Of a stretch of 64,000 nt of DNA, positions 12,691 to 22,720 are shown piece by piece. The number at the start of each line of letters is the position of its first letter. Position 1 is the first letter of the stretch. The DNA lies in assembly GCF_026230105.1 (NCBI RefSeq), contig NC_079484.1, positions 9,997,805-10,061,804 on the forward strand, given 5' to 3'. The notes beneath the pieces were generated by a model. It was not told the DNA's origin, made no database searches, and was given only the letters and a program-made list of their open reading frames with translations. The position numbers were made by a program, and so were the translations under genes. This DNA comes from Diorhabda sublineata. Lineage: Eukaryota > Arthropoda > Insecta > Coleoptera > Chrysomelidae.

Positions 12691-13378
12691 TCAGTGATTG
12701 CTGGTACTAGGTTGATTTCTACTGCTTTATTTGTAACCTAAATATCCCACGAAGGTGGAAGATGTTCATGCGTCAAATTTCCACTATCCAAAGGATTAGA
12801 CCAACACTATGGCATTCATTCATTAACTGTGTCTTTCACTTCAATATCATATATTTTCCTTATTTTCAAATAATACACACAAGAATTTAATATGTTTTGA
12901 CATACAATTTATTATAAAAACATATTGCGTCGTCAATTAAAAAAGAGGGTATGATTAAAATAAAGTAAAGTATTGTACATTTCCTAGAATTAGAAGCTAG
13001 TTTTAAAAAGTTATCACATGTTTAAATCAATCGTTAAGAATTTTCACATATGAAAAGCGACACTCTCAATAGCTTAGGATTAGGAAAACTTGTATGTTGT
13101 GTAATGTTGAATATATTGATTGAAATATTAAAATAAGCTTCATTATTCTTATTCTGGCTTAGTCTATCATATAATTGTACAAAATAAGAAGAAATCACAA
13201 ACAAAATAGATGTGTCTAAACTTTCAATGTAAATCATAATAAAATCATAATAGTATCTAAAAATCAAGTTTTCTCTGTCTACTGATAGAACTAAAAAACA
13301 ATTCTTTGCATTATTTTTACATTCCGAACATTATATTCTCTGTATAGAATGTCCTGCATATCAGAGTGAAAAGATATA
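12691..13378. other. AT-rich DNA, nothing recognised
   Basis: The open frame at 13034-13267 (minus) is AT-driven with no domain. No other signal. Confidence 0.4.
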
Positions 13379-14280
13379 CGAGGGTTGCTACTTAAGTTTT
13401 AAGATATACAAATAAAAATAAATATTTATAATTGCATATGGCTCCATTGTTTTTCAAAGTATTCTACTTTAAGATTAATGCACTTTTGCATGTGTTAAAT
13501 CCAATTTTTTTATTCAGATTGAGGTACCTCTAAAGCTTGTGATTTGAACGAATTAACCGCTTCTTCCGGTGTAACGTTGATTTCGTAATTCATCAATCGA
13601 TCAATTTGATGTTTTGACTGTTCAAAAACGTTTTCCTTTGAACCGATGTGTGAGAGCTCGCAATGTCGTGATGGATTCGTCTTCTACGATTGGGTTCCCT
13701 AATTATCCAGTTATTTTATTTTTATTTATTTTTTATTTTATTCAGTCATTTATTTACATCATCCTTCAGCCCGAGGGCCAATTAAAAGTTGAGAAAGGCA
13801 TACATAAGAGTTAACAATTGAACAATTAAAGCTGTAAATTACAAATAACCAATTGTACATTTAGATGAAGGGTGAATAACATACCCACAAAAATACGAAA
13901 AAAATAAGCAGTTCTGGAATTCCATTATAACACGAATAATGAGAAAGTTAAAGTACGGTAAAAACTTTCTCTTTTATGTTAGAAGTAGTGCCGCAAAAAA
14001 TATGCAGATAATTCTACATTTGACAGTGATATTATTCCGTTCGATATGAAGGAGAAAATTTGAGAACATTAGTTCTAGCAACTGGAAAGTAGAATAAAAA
14101 GTGGGACCGGGTGGCAACTCGAGGAGTATGTATTCTTAATAGACCTAGCAATTCTGGACAGTCAATTTTATGTCACAATTTTGTGAAGGAATATCAAGGA
14201 AGATCACATCGTTTAAGTTAAAGCGTTGTAACAGTGTGTTTTGAGGTAATCCTTATAGTTTATAAATATTGTTCACATAT

Positions 14281-15553
14281 AAAGGGGTTTCCAATAGGAA
14301 CTCGACAATTTTGAATTTAGTTTGTGAATCTACCTTTTCACTTAACATCGAACTGTCAGTGTCAGTTTATTCAGTAGGCAAAACTTTTTCATCAAGGTGA
14401 ACCACACGAACGAACAACGTCTGCAAATCTCAAAAATTTACTACAGAAATTCGGAGTCAGTGGCCGCTACTTTAAGAGCGTTACCTCAGATTTTCGGTCG
14501 TAATTCTCGACCTAGTAGACCGGTAGGAACAAGTTTAGAGAAAAAAGTTTGAGACTTCATATTCGTTGTGTGATGTTGTCGGGCCAGTGAGACTACGGGT
14601 TGGTCGAAGTATAGAAAATATCGCTGCCGTTGAAACGTCCTTAGCAAATGATCGAAATCAGTCAATTCCACGACGTTCTCAAGAGTTGGGCATCGCCAAG
14701 ACCACTTTATGGCGAATTTTGCGTAAGGAACTTACTTTACACCCATACAAGATCAGGTTCACTCAAGAATTGAAGCCGATGGACCATTCGAAGCGACGTA
14801 CGTTCTCGGATTGGGCCCTGGAAAAGATGCGTCAAGATGAACAATTTCATCGCATTTTTGGCTCAATGGGTTTGTCAATAAACAAAATATGCGGTGTTAG
14901 GCGGGTGAAAATCTACATGTGCTTAATGAAAAACCACTTCATCCACAAAAGATAACTCTTTGGTGCGGTTTGCATGCCGGCGGCGTCATATGGCCATATT
15001 TTTTCGTCGACGATAGTGGTCGCAATGTTACTGTGAATGGTGATCGTTATCGCGCCATAATTATCGATTATTTTTGGCCCGAATTGGTATATATGGCCTT
15101 GGACAGCATGTGGTTTCAACAGGACGGCGCCACAAGCCACACAGTACACGTTACAATCGATTTATTAAAGAACAAGTTTGATGAGCGTGTTATCTCAAGA
15201 AATGAACCAGTCGATTGACGGCCTCGTTTGTGCAATTTAACGCCTCTAGATTTTTTTCTTTGGGGTTACGTCAAGTCATTGGTCTATGCTAATAAACCGA
15301 CGACTTTGGAAGAGCTCAAAGCCAACATTGAACGCGAAATAGCAGCCGTTTATGCCGAAATGTGTCATGGAAAATTGGGTCCAACGATTCAACCGCTGCA
15401 AACGTGCCTGCGGTGACCATAAGAGCGAAGTCGAGTTCCATTCATAAATGTTTTGATTGTACTTCAGCCCGATAATAAAGTTTTTGAAATATCTCAAATG
15501 GTTTTCATTTTATTTTGACAAAAAGTTGTCAATTCCTTATTGGACAATCCCTT
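14281..15553 (+). mobile_element. Inner rosa-like (DD41D-spaced) mariner element
   Basis: Imperfect inverted repeats of about 35 bp bound the element: left AAAGGGGTTTCCAATAGGAA, right (reverse complement) AAGGGATTGTCCAATAAGGA. TA dinucleotides flank both ends (14280-14281 and 15553-15554). It interrupts the LINE, whose sequence is found on both sides, so it is the youngest layer of the nest. Length is about 1.27 kb, the usual size for a full-length mariner. Confidence 0.85.
14397..15447 (+). pseudogene. Mariner transposase, DD41D-type spacing, first catalytic Asp deleted
   Basis: The likely start codon is now GTG (14397), followed by 'NEQRLQISKIYYRNSESVAA' (HTH), then 'RLRVGRSIENIAAVETS', 'RRSQELGIAKTTLWRIL' (second HTH) and 'LHPYKIRFTQELKP'. 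After 'EQFHR' (14853) about nine codons are missing. This removes the 'IFSDEAHF' block with the first catalytic Asp and shifts frame. The frame then continues with 'LHPQKITLWCGLHAGGVIWP', 'VNGDRYRAIIIDYFWP', 'MWFQQDGATSHT' (second Asp) and 'LTPLDFFLWGYVKSLVYANK' (third Asp). There are 41 residues between the second and third Asp, counting one stop codon at 15218. That spacing is associated with the rosa group. A late frameshift leads to a terminal 'EVEFHS' and stop at 15445-15447. Confidence 0.85.
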
Positions 15554-16925
15554 ATTTAAAATACTTTTTGTGAATATTATTTATTTTTCTGATATGAGTT
15601 TGGTAGTTTGGGCATATTATAGTTTTAGTAAAACGAATGAATTAAAAAGTAAAGCTACGGTTTTAATTTCGATAAATTGCCTAGAGTTTCTCAATTCAAA
15701 ACCGAGGTTTCTAAAGGTTCCAATAAGGATAATATTAATATGTTCAACAAAGTTTAATTCACTATCCAATGGAACACCATGAACTTTGAATGTTACAGAC
15801 GCTTTAAGTATATTATTAGAAATGCGATAATTAAAATGAAGGTGATTGAGTTTTCTAGTGAAAGATAAAGTATTACACTTTGAAATGTTAAGATTAAGTG
15901 TATTTTCATCACACCAATCATAAATTGGATCTATACAAGATTGAAGTAAGTGACAGTCATGAATGTTCCATATGGAATGATATAGCTTCGGATCATCTTT
16001 ATAAAGGAGAACATTAGAATGTAATCCTCAGACAATGTCATTTATAAATATTAAAGATAATAATGGCACAAGTACTGAGCCCTGTGGCACCCCAGAAGAG
16101 TTTCTATGGAGTTAAAACCATGGTAAGTAAGTCTTTTATCCGTGAGGTATGACAAAAAAGTTGGTAAATGAATCAGTTAAACCAATGTTGGATAGCTTAG
16201 TCAGAAGAATGCCATGAATCAAGCAATCAAAAGCTTTGGAAAAATCTGTATAGATGACATCAACAGGCGACCATTTGCTTCGAAGTGCTTCGTGTGCGAA
16301 CAATTTTTGTTGGAATTAATAGACACATATAGTCGATTGTTGTTTAGTTTCGGGTTTATATGCATAGATCCATGAATCGTCATATGTCGCGATGTACCAC
16401 GACTGAATTGTTTCGGCATTTTTCCGACAACCGAATGAGCTATTCTTGAGAGATGTTCATGCAATATTGAATATATGCAAGTGGAATTAATGCCAAAGTA
16501 TATATCAATCTCAAGTTATGTCACATAACGATCTTGCATTATCAGTGTAAGCACAGTATTGATGTTTTTTGGTACAACAGCCGATTTTGGACGACTTTCA
16601 CGAAATACATCCTGTAGCGAAGTGCGACAACGATTGTATTCGGAAAAGTAGCAAATCACGGTGGTTCGAGATGGTGCTTCATAACCAAAAGTAGTTGATA
16701 GAAGTTGAAGTAAGTTGATAGACACACTGATGTTGGTTTAAATCACGTTGAAAGTTGAAGATGAATATTTCAAGTATCTGTAAACAACTCAAAATAGCAC
16801 TCGTATGGCAAAACGTTCTGAGTACGATCGCCATTAAAGATGTCAAATTTTATTATGGCAATGTCAGTTTTGACATATTCTTCTCAGTGTTGCCATATCT
16901 CAAAACTTAGGCAGCAACCCTTGTA

Positions 16926-17599
16926 TATAATACTTTTAATAATTTTTTTATTTATTAAAAATTGAATATACACAATTAAGTGGATATCATGCCTAAACAA
17001 ATCGCCTCATTTTATGAATTTGTATTAATCATAAGATTAAAAAAGTATTATTTTCAATAACTCCCAAATACATGTAATTTACTTTCTCAACAGTAGCTCC
17101 ATAACTTCAAATCAATATTTTAAGTCGGTGTTCATAGAATCAATGTAGCTTTAATGATTTCCAGCAAGCGTTGCAAGTCGTTCCGAAGAAAACTAAAAAT
17201 ACTAACGGAAAAAATTATATCGCTGAACCATTACGTCGATATAAAGAATCTCTTTCAATGTTGTATGTTAGATTATAATTTGAAACGCGAAATTGTACTA
17301 ATTAAGTCATTGAATGTATGTATTCAGAACATCAATCGATTTCTATTAATAGTAGTGTGTATTTACTCCATACTATCCCATAATTTAAAAAAATGACTGT
17401 AATTTGCACAACTCACTTTTTATCGATAATATAATACAGTGTATTCATAAAATAACGTAACCTTTCAATATTTCAACTTTATTTGTTGAACAAATTTTTA
17501 TATCGAAAACGAAGGTTTTTCTCTTATCAATTGTGTTGAAATGATTTGAATTATTTCTCATTGTCTTGAGTGAAAGGTGTTCATTATAATTAGGTACTT
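16926..17599. repeat. Dispersed repeat copy (related to 27.2-27.5 kb)
   Basis: The segment 17100-17430 shares blocks with 27180-27510 in the same order: a degraded 'cgctgaac..aaagaatct' block, 'aaattgtactaatta', and 'aaaatgactgtaatttgcacaac' with 'cacttttta'. Both belong to one unidentified repeat family without coding content. No terminal repeats were seen. Confidence 0.45.
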
Positions 17600-17765
17600 T
17601 TAAAATTAACTGTGTTACCGAACAGATGGTCGTAAAAAATTATGATGAGGTAACTCACTTATTTAATAATATGCATCCAAATCCCAACCAAATTACCAAT
17701 ACTGTAATTTGGAGAATTGTTGATATTTTTCATGAAGTGGATTCGTGGATTCAACTGAAAATTAT
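17600..17765 (+). pseudogene. Possible transposase HTH N-terminal fragment
   Basis: One open stretch reads 'VTHLFNNMHPNPNQITNTVI' followed by 'WRIVDIFHEVDS'. This resembles the N-terminal helix-turn-helix (DUF4817-type) that precedes some Tc1/mariner-like transposases, where a '..FN..(H/Y)P....I....V.RIV..F...G' pattern is typical. No downstream catalytic domain was found, and the similarity is short. Confidence 0.35.
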
Positions 17766-17799
17766 TCTAAAATGGGCCTACTGAAAACTGAAAACTAAT

Positions 17800-18860
17800 G
17801 ATCTTTTAATTCTTCTACATCATTAGGAGTTGTAGTATACACAAAGACCTTCAAATATCCATAAAGAAGAAAGTCTAATGAGGTTATATATTGTTAGTCT
17901 TAAATATAAAAATAACCTTCCTCCTAATACTCCTACTTTTTTATACAAAGCACAAGAAAGGAAGGAGTCGTGATAAATTGACGTTTCTGGAAGTCTGCAA
18001 ACGAACTTAGTGTTCATGAGTCACGTCTATCTGTCGTGTAGGTCTTGCAAAAACTGCTCTAGGTGAAAGTATGTTGGACAGCTCGGAAGAGTATCTGCCG
18101 TGATAGTATCGGTAAAACAGAGTCAGGTCAGCAACCTTTCTTATATGTTCTAAGTTGTTCAAAGCTGGATCGCTTATAAATCGAATTGCTCTCGTCTGTA
18201 ATGAGTCGAGCATCCTTATATAATACTCTAAAGATTGACGAATCTACGCCTTGTAGAGAATTAGAAGCTTTTGCAGGGTATATTGCTTTTTGGTTTTGAA
18301 GAGGGCTACCAATTTTTGTGAAAATGGTTTAGCTAATTCGGCTACATGGTATGCTAGCTCATATTGCTACCAACCTCTACACCCAACAAGCACAACAATT
18401 TGTGCTGATGGTGATAGTTTCAGTCCAGATAGGACCAAATCCTGAGCAGAAGTTTCAGCTTTCTTTGTCAATACAATAGCCTGGGTCTCTGCTGTATTAA
18501 AACTCAATAAGGATGCTTCTAGTTCATTGAGGTGGCTGATTTGAGCGACGAGACCAGTGGGGTTATTCCAAGTGGGCCAAGACTTCATTGTTATCCAAGC
18601 ATTTGATAATTTTTGCCACATTTCTATTTCTGACATCGATGTAGACAGGATGGGTGGTATTTTTCCCCGCGAATTCAAAGTTGATTTTGTAACAAAAATG
18701 CGACTCAGCATGTCCAACGTCGCATTTGCGATCACTGCGATTGGCCCATCTTATCCAGTCAACGATGGAATTTTCGACATACAGAAGCCTTGTCTGATCG
18801 CTTTTCTTACAGACCAGAAAGTCCTTGAAGAATTTTTTCCAACACCAGATTAAAAACTAC
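17800..18860 (-). pseudogene. LINE reverse transcriptase C-terminal remnant
   Basis: Minus-strand blocks in order: 'MSEIEMWQKLSNAWI' and 'VRKAIRQ..CMSK' near 18650-18840, 'SLLSFNTAETQAIVLTKKAE' with 'GLKLSPSAQIVVL' near 18400-18500, 'YTLQKLLILYKA' at about 18260, 'MLDSLQTRAIRFISDPALNN' at 18213, then 'HIRKVADLTLFYRYYHGRYS' and 'ELSNILSPRAVFARPTRQI'. A frame-shifted tail continues to about 17800. This is the post-catalytic RT, thumb and C-terminal tail of a non-LTR element. The FADD box is not recognisable and an internal deletion is likely around 18550-18700. Confidence 0.78.
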
Positions 18861-18959
18861 TGTCGATATTGGATTTCATTGTCTGCATTAGTCGTTACTC
18901 TGCTGTGTGAGTTATCTAATGTCATCTTGACTAACTTCACAATTTTTTCGGTATTAGAT

Positions 18960-19335
18960 TTTTCCTAGTAGATTGAAGGATACATTCTATTTCTGTCTAC
19001 TGTTTCAGAAGCCTGCTTAAGATCTATAAACATAATAAGGAGGCCTAGATTTCGTGCAGAGCTTTTATCCATCTTTATGGTAAATATCTGATTCATTGTT
19101 CCTTTTCTTATATTGAAACCTTCTTGGTATTCTTCGACTATCATTTCTTGATACTCGCCGAGTCTATTTCTCACAACTTTGTACACCACATCAAGAAGTT
19201 ATATCCCTCTATAATTTTCACATCTACGTTTATTTCCCTTCTTGAATATTGCACATATTGTAACATGTCATTCGGGTTGTTACGATTTTCTTCAAACATT
19301 TTAAATGTTCCTTCGCAAAGTAGTCATTCGAGTTT
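18960..19335 (-). pseudogene. LINE reverse transcriptase fragment (RT motifs 1-3)
   Basis: The minus strand reads 'TICAIFKKGNKRRCENYRGI' (19255 downward), then 'LLDVVYKVVRNRLGEYQEMI', 'VEEYQEGFNIRKGTMNQIFT' and 'GLLIMFIDLKQASETVDRNR'. These are the 'ICPIFKKGD..CENYRGISLL', 'Y..L...L' and 'FIDFKQAFDSV' blocks of LINE RTs. The catalytic Asp of 'FID' remains, but 'KQAFD' is degraded to 'KQASE'. It stops abruptly at 18960, next to the tail of a different LINE. It may continue the fragment at 20340-20675, which lies about 1 kb upstream on the same strand. Confidence 0.75.
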
Positions 19336-20339
19336 TTGAAGAAAGTATTTTATTATCGACCTCCCATTCCATTCGACAAATTCAATAAAACCTCGAAATT
19401 GATTCGCATTCTCCCTTTACCTATCTACACTTCAAATCAAAGTCAATTTTAGTAAATTTGTGATGATTTTATTCTTTATTTTCGCTGGTAAGTTTTCCTT
19501 GTTTTTCTTATCATTGTGCTCACACAAATTCCGGTTATCTTTATGATTACTTGTTTTAAGCAAATTTTGTATGATAGTTTTCATATAAATTTGTATTTTC
19601 TATTTATTTGGGGGAATAAACTATAAGAATAGAACAGTTTCCTGTTTGGTTATATTTTAAAAAATATCAATTCACTTTTTTTATACGCATATGCTACTTT
19701 TGTTCAAATCTGTTCTTTCTACTCGTTCCTTCATCCGTAATTTCCATCTGTATTCCCATTTCCTTTCCCATTTTATATTTTTTCCGCATTTCTACAACTG
19801 CCGGGTTGGGAGTTTCAACCACAAACGATCCAACCAACCGACTACAAATTGAACTCACTCCAACATCTGGGAATCCATTTGAGGGCTGCAACCACCCCGG
19901 ATCTTCATAGATAAGTCCCTGCTCTATCTTTAATATATTATTTAATTTGAGTTGTTTTAATTTATACTTGCTTCTGTTCGTTGTGCTCTTTTGGATACGC
20001 CGTTAATGCGAACTTATTATTTTTTCAAATATGTATTTATTTGTTGCTGAAACATTTTTTGTTGTTCTCAGCAATAATATTAATTTGGATAATTGTGACC
20101 AGAGATAGTTTTGGTTTTCATTTTTAATTTAATTCATCCAGTTTATCCGCCTTTTTATTAATTTTTTATATCGTTCCTTAAAAAGCTGGTGGCGTCCAAT
20201 TTTAGTTATATAATATTATATAATTAAATATTATATAATATTAATTGTTATTTATATACTTTAACCGTGGTCGAATACCACTTCCTGAGGAAGAGTTCCT
20301 GCCGAGAAAGTAAGGTTATAATATTATTCCATTATTTCA
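19336..20339. other. AT-rich stretch between LINE fragments
   Basis: About 1 kb separates two same-strand LINE fragments. It contains a near-palindromic ATATAATATTATAT tract at 20205-20245, followed at 20284-20310 by a weak CTGAGGA...GAAA arrangement. A minus-strand open frame at 19694-19891 has no recognised domain. This may be an insertion in the LINE or the joint between two LINE copies. Confidence 0.35.
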
Positions 20340-20675
20340 TGTCTAAGGTATTTGCTCTTCATTCCAAATTATCTGTATATCTTCCCCGTAGTATTTGATA
20401 ATTTCTGCTGGGATCCTATTCTCTCCTGCACTCTTATGGTTTTTCAAATTTTCTAAATGTTCTAATATTTCTTTATCACTTGGTTCCTCCACGAGATCCT
20501 CATTTTCTATTTAGTTTCCTATATCTTTACCCTGTTCCTGTACTTCTTCTTGTCCATTTAATGCTTCTTCAAAATATTGAGCCCATCTCTTAACTTTTTC
20601 ATGTGGATCCATTGAAAACCTTCCCTCGTTGTCCCTGATATAAGATACTTATAATTAACTGATTTTTTAGGATGG
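20340..20675 (-). pseudogene. LINE linker/early RT fragment
   Basis: The minus strand reads 'KVKRWAQYFEEALNGQEEVQ', then 'NEDLVEEPSDKEILEHLENL', 'KNHKSAGENRIPAEIIKYYG' and 'QIIWNEEQIP'. This is the 'RW.EYF..LLN', 'EI...I..LKN.KAPG.D.IPAE.LK' and 'IW.EE.IP' series that precedes RT motif 1 in RTE/CR1-type LINEs. One in-frame stop and later frame decay are present. It probably belongs to the same family as 18960-19335. Confidence 0.75.
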
Positions 20676-21817
20676 CGTCATGATTTATGTAATTTGTGAC
20701 GTCTCAAAGTTATTAATGAAAATAGACCGTCCTATTCCTTATGGAAGACTCCTTGGGGAGTCCTCGCGTTATATGAAAATGAAAACGTTGAATGAAAACG
20801 CCTTATAAGAGTAGTTGTGTAATAAGAGGGATTTTTGTTTTTATCTTTATAACATTATGCTAAATTTGGTAATTCAATTTTCGAAATCACTTTATTAAAT
20901 TTAATATTTTTATTAGCAAGTCAATCAGTTTTCCTCCATTTGGGTGGTTATGATTTCTCTTTTTTTAAAGGGTACTATCTCTTATTTCCTCAAACACCTG
21001 AAGTTCATCTCATGCAAAGAACGTGATAAAACACGTCTTGATATCTTTGGAAGATCGATGGCTTTGTGGTCAGTAACGTAGGTTTGATATACGACGTTGT
21101 TGATCTTGTCTATTATCTACGTTAACAATGTTTCATTTTGTATCGAATCCTTTATACCTTGGGAGAAATTAAAAACAAATCATTGAAATTAACGAAATTT
21201 TAATCTTTGGGAAGTTGTAAAAGAAAAAGGTTATTGTAAATTCATAAAATATTGAGCAGTTTTCGTCTAAACTATTGGAAACAAGTTTTTGGTCCATAAA
21301 ATCTCTCCTCAATTCGAGTCGCTCTTTACAATTGTGGGATTCAACTATAAGTGATTGAACTTTTACTTTGTTGAGTGAAGATTTGGCAGTTAGAACATTT
21401 CAAACTATTAATGAAATATTTAACAGTTTTCTAGTAAAACTTGTTCCTCCAACTTCGGTTCAATTTAAACCCCTGGTAGGTACCTGCCTACCTACCTGAT
21501 TCAATAAAAAAATGTAATTTGATATTTTAGGAATATTTCAAGTAAAATAAAGCCATATAGAAAAAACGATGAGTGTTCAAAAATATCAACTTGGTCTTTT
21601 AATTGTGTGGTATTAAATTATCAGCTTCAACAAAACTGTGGGTGGCCTCGTTAAAAATGCCTTATTTGTTTCGCGAAACATGAATCCAATTTTCATACAT
21701 CACCTACTATCATATTTTATTTTCATATGTCAGTTACATCACAACATATTATAAAACAACGTTTTTCTCTTAACGATAAATTCAAAAATTACTTTCAGGA
21801 CGGTTTTTACTAATAGT
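20676..21817. other. No recognised gene
   Basis: A short hairpin (GACTCC-TTGG-GGAGTC) lies at 20744-20759. Otherwise this is AT-rich DNA with no identifiable coding or repeat structure. Confidence 0.35.
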
Positions 21818-22720
21818 CTAGCTGACCCGGCAGACTTCGTACTGCTAAATGATAAATAAAAGACCTGGACTTTTCTATAAAATAAACTTCAGACAAACAA
21901 ACAGAAGGAATCCGTTTTTTATTAGAATAAATAAAAAAATGCTCGGTATGAATGAAGTTTTATTATTATTTTCGATAACTTACACATGATGTTGCTTACT
22001 TACAAAACACAGTTTTCCTGAAATACTGACTTTTTATAAGGTTTAAATTTGATATTAACAGACCCACACAGTTATGATACAGTCTCTCAAAGATGACGGT
22101 TTTCCGACCCGCGAACATGCAACGCGAAACAGGGAAACTCCAAATTAATTCCATAAATTTCCAACGACTGGCCTTGCGATTTATTTATGGTCATCGTAAA
22201 GGCCAGACGTACCGGAAATTGTAAACCTCCAATTCTCTCTGTTGTATTTTCCTTTTAACATTGTTGCCACAATGACGTTATTCATCACCTTTTTCACAGC
22301 CAATCTTGTTCAATTACACAGTCGAGGTTGATTAATGCAGCATGATAACAACTGATCCTACTTTTATCTGCAAATTGTGAGGTACGTAATTCTCGTGAAT
22401 TTAAAAACTACATGGGATAGCTTACTATGTCCTCCTGGTTCATAAAGGTGTCGACCGATTTGAAGGAAACCAACTGTCCAGGAAGCAAATCAGAATGGTC
22501 GCATTGAGATTCTCGACATCTTTACTTTTCGCCGCCAATAGTGCTCGTTCACACAGCCAATTCTAGTTATTGTACTGTTGCGCTATATCTGGGAAAACAC
22601 GCTGAATAAGCCTTTGATGTGACAGAAATCTGTGGGTGATGTGATGAATCCGGTCGAGATCTAACAACTGCTTTACAAACATATTGCAGTTTCATCTTAT
22701 TGCAAAACCACTATTGCATG
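21818..22720 (-). pseudogene. Helitron helicase C-terminal remnant and possible 3' end
   Basis: The minus strand, in shifting frames, reads 'WLCERALLAAKSKDVENLNA', then 'FKSVDTFMNQEDIVSYP', 'KVGSVVIMLH', 'GGLQFPVRLAFTMTINK', and 'SQGQSLEIYGINLEFPCFA'. This is the C-terminal Pif1-type helicase block order of Helitron Rep/Hel proteins (..INKSQGQ.L...GI.L..P.F..). Multiple stops and deletions are present, and the Rep domain is absent. The minus-strand sequence ends with GCCGGGTCAGCTAG at 21818-21831. A CTAG end preceded by a GC-rich stem-like stretch fits a Helitron 3' terminus, though the next base is A and not the expected T. Confidence 0.75.

Larger units (their letters stand above)
13711..16262 (-). 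pseudogene. Non-LTR retrotransposon (jockey/CR1-type RT) inserted in the mariner
   Basis: The minus strand reads from 16262 'VDVIYTDFSKAFDCLIHGIL' (RT motif with first catalytic Asp), then 'SSGVPQGSVL', 'VLLYKDDPKLYHS' (the usual FADD box is YKDD), 'WCDENTLNLNISKCNTLSF' and 'TLGFELRNS'-like thumb segments down to 15556. The frame resumes beyond the nested mariner at 14279 with 'RIHTPRVATRSHFLFYFPVA', the usual C-terminal motif of this LINE type. The 3' end at 13711-13745 is a stretch of AATAAA-like repeats, as in LINE tails. It is 5'-truncated, lacking the endonuclease and early RT. No target duplication is visible, so the insertion was accompanied or followed by deletion of mariner sequence. 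Confidence 0.82.
13440..16800 (-). pseudogene. Outer mariner transposase, disrupted
   Basis: N-terminal half at 16263-16800 (minus): paired-type HTH region 'FGYEAPSRTTV..FSEYNRCRTSLQD', then 'LIMQDRYVT', 'SILHEHLS', and past a frameshift 'SWIYAYKPETKQQST' and 'TKIVRTRSTSKQMVAC'. C-terminal part at 13440-13705: 'NPNRRRRIHHDIASSHTS' with the second catalytic Asp block (HHDNASSHTS in the family, here HHDI), then 'EEAVNSFKSQALEVPQSE' and 'MQKCINLKVEYFEKQ'. The third-Asp block (PPYSPDLAPND) is deleted between 'KLID' and 'NYEINVTPEEAV'. About 35 codons are also missing at the LINE insertion point. The block order is that of DD34D mariners commonly annotated as SETMAR-like. Non-functional. Confidence 0.8.
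13379..16923 (-). mobile_element. Outer mariner element, split by a nested LINE and a second mariner
   Basis: The ends are inverted repeats. The left begins CGAGGGTTGCTACTTAAGTT and the right, as reverse complement, begins CAAGGGTTGCTGCCTAAGTT. TA flanks both ends (13377-13378 and 16924-16925). Only about 1.0 kb of the 3.5 kb is mariner; the remainder is a LINE at 13711-16262 that itself contains another mariner. The transposase reads on the minus strand from near 16800 (N-terminus) to near 13440 (C-terminus). Confidence 0.85.

Noticed and set aside
18557..18853. Plus-strand open frame of 98 codons
   Set aside because: It is antisense to the LINE remnant that reads well on the minus strand.
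20284..20310. Third hammerhead-like arrangement (CTGAGGA ... GAAA) next to an AT palindrome
   Set aside because: No convincing stem II between the boxes and no PLE repeat block beside it. Too weak to annotate.
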